Origin: Candidatus Streptomyces philanthi
GTDB lineage: Bacteria; Actinomycetota; Actinomycetes; Streptomycetales; Streptomycetaceae
NCBI GenBank assembly: GCA_018114805.1
Contig: CP073042.1
Location: 2,666,001-2,730,000, forward strand
Length of the DNA: 64,000 bases
Direction of reading: 5' to 3'
Shown: piece after piece, positions 20,136 through 31,091 of the stretch
How positions within the stretch are numbered: position 1 is the first letter of the stretch
Layout: the number at the start of each line of letters is the position of its first letter
The notes under the pieces: generated by a model
Told to the model about the DNA's origin: nothing
What the model saw: only the letters and a program-made list of their open reading frames with translations
Databases searched by the model: none
Translations under genes and position numbers: made by a program

Positions 20136-20206
20136 GGGCAATTGGTCCTGCGGGTTTATCGCGTGGCACCCCGGTTTTCCGCAACTTCCGCGAACTCCGA
20201 CCTATC
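20136..20206 (-). promoter_or_regulatory. CRISPR leader 2
   Basis: Same layout as leader 1: CAATTG 3 bases from the repeat, a divergent middle and the 38-base core (about 20169-20206) with only 2 differences from leader 1. Beyond it, 20207-20475 has no gene, only the short CACCCACG repeat. Confidence 0.8.
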
Positions 20207-20366
20207 ACTCAAACTCGGCAGATCGCCCACAACGCCCCTTGCTGGCCAGGCTTCACAGCCTATCTGCGTTCGCACCCTGAGGCTCAAGGACAAGAAGGCT
20301 GGACTGCCAACCTCCCAACCAGGCCGGACCCGTTCGCAAGACGGCACGGGCAGCGTCACCCACAGC

Positions 20367-20398
20367 CACCCACGCACCCACGCACCCACGCACCCACC
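20367..20398. repeat. Four copies of an 8-bp repeat
   Basis: CACCCACG repeated at 20367, 20375 and 20383 with a final CACCCACC, in the non-coding stretch between leader 2 and the DUF7848 gene. No function is evident. Confidence 0.7.
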
Positions 20399-20475
20399 GA
20401 GCGCACCACCCACAGGCGCCGACATCCCACACCACCGCGCCCAACACCACAGCCCACACCGCCTCCCGACCCTGC

Positions 20476-20757
20476 CTACGGACCAGCACTCGGCCCGATG
20501 TCCTCAGCCGGGGTGACCAGCCACCGCAAGGTGACCGTCGCCGCGTAACGGACGTGGCGGCCGTCGGGGTGGTCGCGGGCCGTGTGGCTCGTGCACCAGC
20601 GCTGGGCCTGGTGGTGCTGGCCCGTGATGGAATCCGACGGCTCGGGCTCCGGTGACTGTTCGCCGCAGGTCACGCACGTCGCTCGGACGAGGTAGGCGTC
20701 AGCCTCCGGGTTAGGCCCTAGGCGCATCTCGACGTAGCGATACCGACTGCGGCTCAT
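20476..20757 (-). CDS. DUF7848-like small cysteine-containing protein
   Basis: 93 residues from ATG 20757. It begins SRSRYRYVEMRLGPNPEADA and has CVTCGEQSPEPE, W-C at mid-length and HTARDHPDGRHVRY, the pattern of DUF7848 proteins that accompany Streptomyces regulatory genes; the Cys and His residues could bind zinc. Its ATG overlaps the TGA of the upstream gene (ATGA, 20754-20757), indicating translational coupling. It is the last gene of a minus-strand set with the two hypothetical genes and probably the XRE regulator. Confidence 0.75.
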   Translation of the reverse strand: MSRSRYRYVEMRLGPNPEADAYLVRATCVTCGEQSPEPEPSDSITGQHHQAQRWCTSHTARDHPDGRHVRYAATVTLRWLVTPAEDIGPSAGP

Positions 20758-21323
20758 GTACGCCGCCGGTTGGCAGGGGCGCGGGCGGTGTGGTCGCATG
20801 CGGGATCGGCCTCCAGGCAGCAGGGGACAGGTTCGGCCGGGCCGGATCGGCCTCCGGCCGGCGCTTCTCCCGTACGCGCCGAGTCCCACACACACGCGGG
20901 ACACGGCGACGAAAGCGCGGCCGCGCCGTGGGCGAACCGTACGGCCGAGGCGAGGATGACGCAGAGGTGGCGCGGTTCGGCCAGGTACCGTCCCGACCAG
21001 TCGACCTGCAGCCGCCAGCGCAGGCCAGGACCGGTGTTCCGATGCGCGGACGGCACCCCGACGTAGTGAGTCCCGGGGCCGGGCCCCAGCAGGGCGACAT
21101 GCCGCCCCAACCGCTCCCGCTGCGGCACCACGGACGCCTGGCCGGCGGGCACCAACCAGTACGCGGCAGCGGTCAGCGGATCGACGATCGGGGCACACCT
21201 CTCGCTCACGTCCAACATCTCGAACGCCCGCCGAGCAAAGACCGTGAACGTGCGAACGGCATCCCAGCGCAGCCCCGCAGGCAGCAGGGCAACGGCGTCA
21301 CACGAGGGTGGCACCCAATCCAT
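20754..21323 (-). CDS. Hypothetical protein, middle gene of a three-gene operon
   Basis: 189 residues from ATG 21323 (MDWVPPSCDAVALLPAGLRW). The first 130 residues look like a folded domain with PLTAAAYWLVPAG and GPGLRWRLQVDWSGRYL; the last 50 are Cys- and Pro-rich (SSPCPACVWDS, PVPCCLEADPACDH). No membrane segment or signal peptide. Not recognised as a named family. It shares short motifs (FDWVPP/MDWVPP, LRWR/VWWR) with its upstream neighbour, suggesting distant paralogy. The stop overlaps the DUF7848 start by 4 bases and the start lies 5 bases after the upstream stop. Confidence 0.7.
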   Translation of the reverse strand: MDWVPPSCDAVALLPAGLRWDAVRTFTVFARRAFEMLDVSERCAPIVDPLTAAAYWLVPAGQASVVPQRERLGRHVALLGPGPGTHYVGVPSAHRNTGPGLRWRLQVDWSGRYLAEPRHLCVILASAVRFAHGAAALSSPCPACVWDSARTGEAPAGGRSGPAEPVPCCLEADPACDHTARAPANRRRT

Positions 21324-21328
21324 TTCGC

Positions 21329-21742
21329 TCACAGGCGAACTCCCTGGCGTAGCAAGGCAATCGCCTCCACCAACCGACCCGCGTCCGTCAACAGCCGCCC
21401 CGGCTCGGGCGGAACGCGCCACCACACCATCCGCGCCCTCGCCATGCCCGGTACGAAGACGTACGACCCGTCGTCACCCGCGAGGCTGACCACCTCATGC
21501 CCGTACAGGTGCCGCACGGCCGCCGCCTTGGGCTCGATCAACCACACGAGCCGCTCTGGCACGTCCTCCTCGATGACCACCCCACTGTCGTCAACGAGCG
21601 CGGCCAGCACCCGGTTCCCCAGGTAGTACGGCAACGACAACGTGTGCCAACCCAGTTCGCCGATCCGCGTCCACCGCACCCCACCACCAGGCGGCACCCA
21701 GTCGAAGGGTGGGGGCGAGGTGTTCTCGGTCCAAGTCGGCAT
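21329..21742 (-). CDS. Hypothetical protein, first gene of a three-gene operon
   Basis: 137 residues from ATG 21742. The sequence contains PPPFDWVPPGGGVRWTRIG, YYLGNRVLAALVDDSGVV, ERLVWLIEPKA and MVWWRVPPEPGRLLTDAGRL. No signal peptide, membrane helix or catalytic motif is visible. Similar small proteins sit beside XRE regulators in many Streptomyces, but I do not know a function. It follows the XRE gene after 113 bases on the same strand. Confidence 0.7.
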   Translation of the reverse strand: MPTWTENTSPPPFDWVPPGGGVRWTRIGELGWHTLSLPYYLGNRVLAALVDDSGVVIEEDVPERLVWLIEPKAAAVRHLYGHEVVSLAGDDGSYVFVPGMARARMVWWRVPPEPGRLLTDAGRLVEAIALLRQGVRL

Positions 21743-21854
21743 GGCGCAGCTCTCCGGCTTTGTCGGTGATTGAAAGACTACCGAACGTAAGGAGCTGACG
21801 ACTGCGCCTCAACGGTCATTCGTCAGGGCCGAGCGGCGAAGGGGTATCGCCGCA

Positions 21855-23041
21855 CTACAGCGGCACACAGATCGCGTCAGCCAGGTGCCGCATGTCCAGG
21901 GTCAGGGTCCGCCGCTTGCGGATGACCCTGACCGCGATGTCTTGGGCGTACCGCTGCTGTGGAAGCCACTCAGGAGACACCTCCTGGATGCCGTACAGCA
22001 CCTCCATGGCCTGGCCGTACTGACGCATGCGAGCGTGTGCGTCGGCCACGCCCAACAAGTGGCGATTGCGGTTGTTGCTGGTCGCGCGTAGCCCCCAGAA
22101 GGGATCTTCCGCGCAAGACTCAGCACCACATCCGGCTTGTCGGCGATCGCCGCGTTCTCGGCGCGCTTCAGCGCCACCGTGACGGGGCCGAAGGAACGCA
22201 AGAAGTCCCTTCGGGGGGCGTGTTCGCGGCCCAGCGCAGCCGCCGCCGAACACGCCATGCGCATGGCATGCGCCGCCTGCTCCGGCTGCGCGTCTCGCAC
22301 CGATGCCGCCGAGACCAGCAGCATCATCTATCCCCACGAGGACAGTTCGTCGGGAGTGGCCCGGGACAGCCGGGGTTCTATGTCGTCGCCCCACCGGGCG
22401 GCGAGTTCACGTGCCTTCGTCAACTGGCCGGTACGCATGAGCAACCACGCCATCGTGTTGACCGATACCGAGCCATCCAGGCGGTCCGCTGACATCGCCG
22501 TCGCCTGTGCGAGCGCGTGCTCGGCCGCCTCGTACTGACGCGTTTGTGTGAGCAGCCACCCTGTGAGCTGGAGCAGCCTGCATCGAACGGCACGGGATCG
22601 GGGGTCACTCTCGTCCAGTGCCCCGGTGTCCCGGAGCAACCCCGGCAGAACCACGGCCAGGTCGGCGAAGCGGTCCTCGGAGAACAACGGTTCAGCCGCT
22701 TGCAGCGCGGCCTTCACACCCACCGGAGTGGGCGCGTCACCCTCGATGTACTCCGCTGCCGGGGCGCCGAGGAGCGCTGCGCGCACCGGCTCCCAGCGCT
22801 CTTCCGTTGGGAGGCTGGCCACCTCGGCATCACGGCGCAGCAGGTAGGTTGTCGGCACGCGCAGGGCGAGAGCGAGGGCGCGGGCGGTCTCCACCCTGGT
22901 TTCCCCGCCAGTACCCTGTTCCAGTTTTCGCACGGTTGAGTGAGACAGCCTGGCCGTACGAGCTAAAGCCTGTTGCGAGAGGCCGCGTCGCTTACGTAGG
23001 TCACGGACGCGCTCGCCGAGCGTGGTCGGGATCTCAGACAT
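21855..23041 (-). pseudogene. XRE-family regulator with TPR-like C-terminus, stop and frameshift
   Basis: ATG 23041 opens an HTH domain (GERVRDLRKRRGLSQQALAR, then LSHSTVRKLEQG, residues about 9-42), followed by helical repeats (VKAALQAAEPLFSEDRFADL, YEAAEHALAQATAMS, MAWLLMRTGQLTKARELAA). At 22328-22330 a TAG interrupts SSWG-stop-MMLLVSAASV; the same frame continues to about 22105, then changes frame to RNRHLLGVADAHARMRQYG and VRVIRKRRTLTLDMRHLAD, ending at 21855. About 395 residues if intact. These regulators bind DNA as dimers and sense unknown signals through the helical part. Its position upstream of the three small genes suggests it belonged to or regulated that unit. Confidence 0.8.
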
Positions 23042-23144
23042 ACTGGACTCCTCGTTCTGACGTAGGCACCTGAAACGGTACTCCCAGCTCGAACACGAGC
23101 GACCAACTGCCAGCTTGATCAGCCTAGTTTTCGTGTCCCCACAG

Positions 23145-24375
23145 TCACCGCAAGCCGAGCCGCAGCGCGAACTCGTACGCGTCGGTTCGACGACGTGAGT
23201 TCAGGATGACGTTCATGGTTTCGTGCACCGCTGGGTGCATCCGCGTCGCCTGCGGCGCCAGCCGTTCAGCGTGCAGGAAGGAATCCAGCGCTTCGCCATT
23301 TCGCCCGTTGTAGTGGTGCGCACGGCCGACGTCGATGAAGTAGTGGCTACGGCGTTCCCGCGCGTAATCCGCAGGAAGGCGCGGCGTCACCTGTGCCGCG
23401 CGGCGTACCGCCTCCCGCCCTTGCCCCACTTCAACCGGCAGCAATACCGACCAGATGGCGACATTCGTCGGGCCGAATTGCAGTTGGAAGTCGTTGCGGT
23501 CGCCCCCCAACGTTTCGGCCAGTTGGCCAGCCAGAGCAGAGGTGCTTCTCTGCGGATCTCGGCTCACTGGCCCGCGCGTGATTCAGGCTGGCCTTGAGGT
23601 GAAACGCTCCCTTCAGTGAGACCTGCTCGGGGCTGGTAGCGCATCGATCAAGCTCGGTGAGCGCCCCATCAATGATGGCGCCGGCTTCCTCGTGTTCACC
23701 GATAGCCAGGAATTCGCCGCTCTCGTACCAGTGCCCTGACAACGCCCGTAGCGGATCGCCCGTCTCCGTCGTGGACCAGACCACCCGCTCGGTGGCCAGC
23801 GTGGCGTCCGAGCCGCGCCCGAGCTTGTACAGCATCTGCATGGCGCACTCGTACGCGGACGCCAGCAAGGCGTGCGCCTGCCGCCGATCCGACTCCCAAA
23901 CCACGTCTACGGCGACCTGCAGATCGCGCAGCAGAGCAGGCAGAACCTTGCCGCTACTGACGAGCGCGGATTTCTGCCGATACCCGTTGGCCTCAGCGAC
24001 GCGCGCCCGAAGGTCGTGCATATTGACGCCCGCGACCTCCTGCTCCGACGGTCGCAAGGGACGACCGTGTCGCAGGAGCGCGCGACGGATGGCAGCGATC
24101 GACAATACGGCCGAATGCCCGTCGAGATCACCGTCGGGCGGAGAATACGGCTGTCCGGTGATCTCGGTGGGTGAACAGTCGAGGGCCCGCGCGAACCGCA
24201 GTATGACGTCCGCACGATCCAGCGAACGGCGCCCTTACTCGAACTTCTTCACGGCGAAAAGCGAGTAGCCACTCTCCGTTGAGAGGCGAGTCTGAGTCCA
24301 CCGGCGGCGATCCCTTATACGGGCAAGGCGCTGGCCATTTGTCAGCAAGCTCGTCGGAACGTTGGAGTAAGGCAT
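23145..24375 (-). pseudogene. Second XRE/TPR regulator, stop inside the HTH and a late frameshift
   Basis: ATG 24375 (MPYSNVPTSLLTNGQRLARI). HTH: RRRWTQTRLSTESGYSLFAV then KKFE-stop-GRRSLDRADV; the TAA at 24235-24237 stands where Gln is normal (KFEQG). The frame continues with LRFARALDCSPTEITGQPY and helical repeats (QAHALLASAYECAMQMLYKL, LSGHWYESGEFLAIGEHEEA) until about 23545, where the frame changes to ALAGQLAETLGGDRNDFQL and LGRAHHYNGRNGEALDSFLH style repeats, ending at 23145. It is similar in plan to the neighbouring regulator 104 bases downstream. The start codon lies about 140 bases from the distal repeat of CRISPR array 3. Confidence 0.8.
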
Positions 24376-24516
24376 GCGGGCCCCCTCGGCATCCACCTCT
24401 CCCCGCACGGTACTCCTGCGGCGCCACGCCGGGCCGCGACAGTCTCCGTCAACACGCCTGCCCAGTGAGCCCGTTGACCGGCGCCTATGGTGTCGACACC
24501 GTCGGATCCCGGTGAG

Positions 24517-24605
24517 CGGGTCATCCCCGCCCGCGCGGGGGCCGGTACTCGTTGAAGCCCGGGTGCGGCTGCTTCTCGGGGCCATCCCCGCACGTGCGGG
24601 GGCCA
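24517..24605 (-). CRISPR. CRISPR array 3, two repeats and one spacer
   Basis: Repeats begin at 24517 and 24578, again exactly 61 bases apart, with cores CCCCGCCCGCGCGGGG and CCCCGCACGTGCGGGG. Both keep the ATCCCC form, so this is the best-preserved array. The spacer is 33 bases (24545-24577). No further repeat is found 61 bases to the left. Confidence 0.85.
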
Positions 24606-24680
24606 GAACAATTGACCTGCGGCTTTACCTCGCCGCACCCCGGTTTTTTGCAACTTCCGCGAACTCCGGCCTATCACCAA
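24606..24680 (-). promoter_or_regulatory. CRISPR leader 3
   Basis: CAATTG at the same 3-base distance from the repeat and a 38-base core that differs from leader 1 at one position (A to G). The three leaders are the same length to within one base. The stretch from 24681 to the next gene at 24906 shows no gene. Confidence 0.8.
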
Positions 24681-24905
24681 AGCCCGTCAGATCACGCAAG
24701 ACTCCCCCTTGCCACCGGCCAGGCCGCCCAAGCTATCCCCGCCTCCCACACACGATGCCGACGATCAAGGCCGTAAGTCCGCCAACTCCCCCGAGCCACC
24801 CCACCCTCGCCCCCACGACCTGGTCGTGGTCCGACCAACCGTCGCCACCCGCACATCCCAACGCCAGCGCCCACGTGTAGGCCAACTGTCGGCCAGACTG
24901 GTCGC

Positions 24906-25926
24906 ATGGGAAACGGCGTTGAGGTGAACGTCAGGCGGGAGCGGGAGCGACTACCCGCCGAGCCGCCTCCGCCTACGCTGGCCGACTACCTACCCGAAGG
25001 CGACCCGTTGGCCCCTCTCCGCTCCCGTGCGGGCCGCCGCGTCGGGATGGGCCAGGTCGCCGACCTGCGGCAGCGAGTACACGGCCTACGGTTGGCCGAC
25101 GACGTACTCGCCGGAGGCGACCTCATCCGGCCCGCGCTGCGCGAACTCCGCTCCGCCGTCCGTCTGTACCGCGAGGGCACCCACACCGGAGCGGTGGGGC
25201 GTGAACTCCTGCTCCAGTTTGGCGAGTTAGCTAAGATCGCCGGATGGATCGCGAGCGATGCCGGGCGGCACGCCGAGGCGGAGCGGGTCTACCAGCTCGG
25301 GCTCAGCGCGGCGAGGCAGGCCGAGGACCACACCCTGGTCGGGAACCTGGCCGGTTCGCTGGCCTATCAACTCTGCAACACGGGCCGGGCAGACGACGGC
25401 CTGGCCCTCGCCCGTGCAGCGCTGCACGAGGCCGGGCCGGACGCGCCACCCAAAGCCCGTGCGCTGTTCCTCGATCGGGTGGCCTGGGCGCATACCACAG
25501 CTGGGGTCCGCGCGCACGCGCAGCACGCGATGCGGGCTCTGGGGGAGGCGGCGGAAGCGCTGGCCGGGGACAGCGAGGGCACCGCGTCCCCGGCATGGCT
25601 GTACTGGGTGGACGCCGGTGAACTCCAGATCATGGAGGCCCGCGTCCACACCGAGCTACGCCGACCGCTCCGCGCCGTAGCGCTCTTGCGCGACGTGCTC
25701 GGCCGGTACGAACGCGACGCACACGCGAGAACTCGCCCTGTACCTGTCGTGGCTCGCCGTGGCCTACGCCGACGCCAACGAGGCCGAGGAAGCGGCGGCG
25801 ACCGCCGCGCGGGTCATGAGCCTGTCCGCCGACGTGGCCAGCGAGCGGACGGCGCAGCGGGTCCGGGTGCTGGCGCGGCTGGCCGAGTACGCCGAGGTGC
25901 GAGCCGTACTCGATAGCGTGGCCTGA
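24906..25926 (+). pseudogene. HTH-less, frameshifted TPR regulator fragment
   Basis: The protein begins at a point that normally follows the N-terminal HTH of these regulators: PTLADYLPEGDPLAPL, GQVADLRQRVHGLRLADDVL and GGDLIRPALRELRSAV. TPR-like helices follow (GRHAEAERVYQLGLSAARQA, ADDGLALARAALHEAG, ELRRPLRAVALLRDVL). Near 25725 the frame changes, after which ELALYLSWLAVAYADANEAE and RVRVLARLAEYAEVRAVLDS lead to TGA 25924-25926. No HTH sequence is visible upstream in any frame. It is a truncated relative of the two XRE regulators to its left, on the opposite strand. Confidence 0.7.
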
Positions 25927-26182
25927 CCACGCCGCGCGGGACCAGGACCGAACGCTGCGGAGCCCCTGGTGGCCTGGTGGGCATGCTCCCACCCATCCAC
26001 AGGCTGTGCACAGCCACACCCCCGCCCCGACCGTCCGTCCCCGCCCCCACCCCACCAATCCGGCCAAGATCCACATGCGCCCCCGCACCGAGTCTGGTGA
26101 CGTGACTACGACAGGGCCTCCGGCAGCCGCCGGGGTCACCCCGCCCACGGCCCCGGTCCCCCGGACACCGCAGGAGGCAGTC

Positions 26183-27511
26183 ATGGCCGCCACCCCGGAC
26201 ACGACGACGCTCGCGGACAGGACGAAGCCCGCCAGCCTGGCCACCTCCGGCGCGACCCGATTCGCGGATCCGTACACGGCCCCGTACGCCAGAACCTCCC
26301 GTACGAACCCGTCGTCCATCACAGCCCCCCCGTACGCCCCTCCACACCCCTCACCCATGAACCAGCCGCAACCCGACGCCGCCGACCCCGGGCGCCAGCC
26401 ACAGCCCGCCCCCGCCAGCGCGTGGCGGCGCCCCATGGTGGCGCGGTTGGCCAGCGAGGAGCATCGCACCGCGACCGTGCTGGAGCTGTTCTTCGACCTC
26501 TGTTTCGTCACCGCCGTGGCCCAGGCGGCCCTCGCGTTCGAGCACGAGTTGGCCGAGGGGCATGTCGGGCACGGCGTGCTCGGCTACGTGCTCGTGTTCT
26601 TCGCGATCTGGTGGGCCTGGATGAACTTCACCTGGTTCGCCTCCGCGTACGACACCGACGACGTGCCGTACCGGCTGCTCACGCTGGTCCAGATCGCCGG
26701 CGCCCTGATCATGGCCGCCGGCGCGGCCGACGCGCTCAAGGACGACGACTTCACCGTCATCACCTGGGGCTACGTCGTCATGCGGCTCGCCATGGTCACC
26801 CAGTGGCTGCGGGCCGCCCGCGCCGATCCCGAGCGGCGGCGTACGTGTCTGCGGTACGCGGTGGGCGTTCTCATGGTGCAGATCGGGTGGGTGGTGCGGC
26901 TCGCCCTGGCCGACGGCGCCGGTCTCCCCGCGTTCGGGCTCCTCGTGCTGGCCGAACTCGCCATCCCCGCGTGGGCCGAACGGGCGACCAACACCACCTG
27001 GCACCCGCACCACATCGCCGAGCGCTACGGACTGTTCACCCTGATCGTGCTCGGCGAGACCATCACCGCGGCCACCGGCGCCGTCCGTACCGCCCTCGAT
27101 ACCGACACGAGCATCGGCGACCTCGCGCCGCTCGTCGTCGGGGGCGTCCTCACCGTGTTCGCCCTGTGGTGGCTCTACTTCGCCCAGCACGCGCCGCGCC
27201 GCCTCACCGGCCTGCCCAACGCGCTAGTGTGGGGGTACGGGCACTACCTGGTCTTCGCCTCCGCGGCCGCCGCCGCGTACACGATCCCGGTCGCCGTCTT
27301 CATCACCCTCGTGTGGCTGCTGCACCACCGCGCCGCCGAGCTGCGCAACCCGGCCGACGTGATCCACCCGCTCGCCATCCTGGCCAGCACCTTCGCACCC
27401 GCCCCGGCCCCGGTCCTGATCACCGGTGTCCTGGCGGCGCTCCTCATCGCCGCCACCCTCGTCCTGTCCGCGCGCGCCGCCGCCCGCTGCCCCGAGCGCT
27501 CCCCCGCCTGA
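26183..27511 (+). CDS. Low temperature requirement A (LtrA) family membrane protein
   Basis: The diagnostic N-terminal block EEHRTATVLELFFDLCFVTA is followed by about ten membrane helices, AIWWAWMNFTWFASAYDTDD, the mid-protein HPHHIAERYGLFTLIVLGET and LWWLYFAQHA. The last two are hallmarks of LtrA proteins, whose molecular role is not settled. Start choice is uncertain. ATG 26183 has a very good AGGAGG site but adds a 58-residue Pro/Thr/Ala-rich leader (442 residues total); ATG 26357 gives 384 residues, closer to the usual length, but has no ribosome site. Intact; converges on the lipoprotein gene with 17 bases between. Confidence 0.85.
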   Translation: MAATPDTTTLADRTKPASLATSGATRFADPYTAPYARTSRTNPSSITAPPYAPPHPSPMNQPQPDAADPGRQPQPAPASAWRRPMVARLASEEHRTATVLELFFDLCFVTAVAQAALAFEHELAEGHVGHGVLGYVLVFFAIWWAWMNFTWFASAYDTDDVPYRLLTLVQIAGALIMAAGAADALKDDDFTVITWGYVVMRLAMVTQWLRAARADPERRRTCLRYAVGVLMVQIGWVVRLALADGAGLPAFGLLVLAELAIPAWAERATNTTWHPHHIAERYGLFTLIVLGETITAATGAVRTALDTDTSIGDLAPLVVGGVLTVFALWWLYFAQHAPRRLTGLPNALVWGYGHYLVFASAAAAAYTIPVAVFITLVWLLHHRAAELRNPADVIHPLAILASTFAPAPAPVLITGVLAALLIAATLVLSARAAARCPERSPA

Positions 27512-27528
27512 CCGGCGGCGACGGGCGC

Positions 27529-28191
27529 TCAGTGGCCGCCCGTCGGCTTGAAGCAGCCACCTTCCCCGTACATCCCGCCCACACCGACGTGGTAGCGCTC
27601 CGGCCCCGTGTACGCCGTGACACAGGCGTCGTCGCCCACGTACAGCGCGACCCTGGCGCCCTCGGGTGTGGCCCGCTGGTCGGTTTCCGCGCTCGTGCCC
27701 ACCCCAGACACGGATAGCGTCCCGTCGCCCGACCCGCCGCCCGCACTCTCGCTCCGGTAGCCGAGTTCGAGCAGGGCCGCGCGCACCCGATCGGGGTCCC
27801 ACACCCTGGCCTTCCAGAGCCGCGCGATGACGGGCTCGACGCGGGCGGCCTCCGCCCGGGCGGCCTGCTCGTTGGCGGGGGACATGTCCAGCTCGGCCTT
27901 GAAGCCGTTGTTCTCGCCGTAGTGCGGTGCCCCGTCGGGCACGACGGGCTCCACGTCGCCCCGGGGGCCGGCGGGGGAGGACGAGGGGGAGGGCGAGGGG
28001 GGCGAGGGGGGGAGGGCGAGCGGGTCGCCGTCGGGGCGGGGGGTGGTGGGCCGCTGGCCGGACGCGGAGTCGGCGCGCTCCTGGCCGCAGGCGGTCAGGG
28101 CCAGGGCGACGGCGCCCAGGCAGAGGGCCACGGCGACGCGTCGGGGTCCGGTGCTGGGGCTGGGTCCGGGGCTGAGTCTCGGTATCCGCAT
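27529..28191 (-). CDS. Putative lipoprotein
   Basis: 220 residues from ATG 28191. A signal sequence (RRVAVALCLGAVALALTACG) ends in a lipobox with the acceptor Cys, followed by a Pro/Ser-rich linker. The C-terminal domain holds APHYGENNGFKAELDMSP, VARLWKARVWDPDRVR-like sequence, ALYVGDDACVTAYTGP and GMYGEGGCFKPTGGH, with two Cys that could form a disulfide. It resembles small secreted lipoproteins common in Streptomyces; no function is known to me. Intact. Confidence 0.75.
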   Translation of the reverse strand: MRIPRLSPGPSPSTGPRRVAVALCLGAVALALTACGQERADSASGQRPTTPRPDGDPLALPPSPPSPSPSSSPAGPRGDVEPVVPDGAPHYGENNGFKAELDMSPANEQAARAEAARVEPVIARLWKARVWDPDRVRAALLELGYRSESAGGGSGDGTLSVSGVGTSAETDQRATPEGARVALYVGDDACVTAYTGPERYHVGVGGMYGEGGCFKPTGGH

Positions 28192-28346
28192 GGGCGGGAC
28201 TCTGCCACGGGCGCCGGGCCGGGCCGCGCCTCCTCGGGCGAAGGGCCGCGTCAGGTAGCTGCCAGGCCCGAAGCGGCGCCGGCCCGGGCCGCACACGCGA
28301 CTCGGGCCGGCGGCGGGGCGCGAGCCAGGCACCCACCGAACGCGAG

Positions 28347-28362
28347 GGCCGGGCGCCCGGCC
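28347..28362. terminator. Perfect 16-base palindrome downstream of the geosmin synthase
   Basis: GGCCGGGCGCCCGGCC, 14 bases past the geosmin synthase stop on the minus strand. It can form a compact GC hairpin and may act as terminator; there is no T run. Confidence 0.45.
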
Positions 28363-28373
28363 GACGCGCGTCA

Positions 28374-30667
<2,294 letters not shown>

Positions 30668-30768
30668 TCTGGCCCGCCTTTCGCTCAAACTCATGGGGGT
30701 GTGCGGAACTCGCGGTGATGCGGGCGGCACGTCCGATGGGCACGTTGCGCGAAGGCAGGATGAAGCGC

Positions 30769-30784
30769 TTATTCGTTCGAATAA
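30769..30784. promoter_or_regulatory. Inverted repeat upstream of geosmin synthase, possible operator
   Basis: TTATTCG (30769-30775) and CGAATAA (30778-30784) form a perfect 7-base inverted repeat with a 2-base spacer. The site is AT-rich against a GC-rich background and about 100 bases upstream of the geosmin synthase start, within the 424-base gap 30668-31091. No coding sequence is visible in that gap. The binding protein is unknown. Confidence 0.4.
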
Positions 30785-31027
30785 AATGTCCGTCACCTCC
30801 ACCGTGCCGCCTTACCGACCGCCACAGCACTACCCTGGGGCAAGCCGGGTTACCCGCGCGGAGTTCCGCACATCTCTCCCCCTTTTTTCGAGCGGTGTTC
30901 TCCTTGGCGGCCCGCGTGTTCGCCATCGCGTTCACCGCTGTGTCGTCGCTGCGTCCGCCCCGAGATCGCCTCGCGTTCGCCCCCGTGCCGGTCCCCGTGT
31001 GCGCCCCCCGCGTTGACCCCGGCGTGC

Positions 31028-31066
31028 CGCCGCCCTCCACGCCCACGGCGGGCGCGGAGGGCGGCG
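31028..31066. terminator. Hairpin after the metallophosphoesterase gene
   Basis: CGCCGCCCTCC (31028-31038) pairs perfectly with GGAGGGCGGCG (31056-31066), with a 17-base loop, 26 bases past the stop of the minus-strand phosphoesterase gene. Confidence 0.65.
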
Positions 31067-31091
31067 CGGGGCGCGCAGGTCCCGTCGGGGG

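Noticed and set aside
24681..24905. A missing HTH exon-like segment upstream of the TPR regulator at 24906
   Set aside because: No HTH-like sequence is visible in any frame of this gap, so the gene is treated as truncated, not merely frameshifted.
18646..25926. cas genes near the CRISPR arrays
   Set aside because: All genes between and beside the arrays were read; they are hydrolase, regulators and small proteins. No Cas3 helicase, Cse1/Cse2, Cas5-7 or Cas1/Cas2 sequence was seen.
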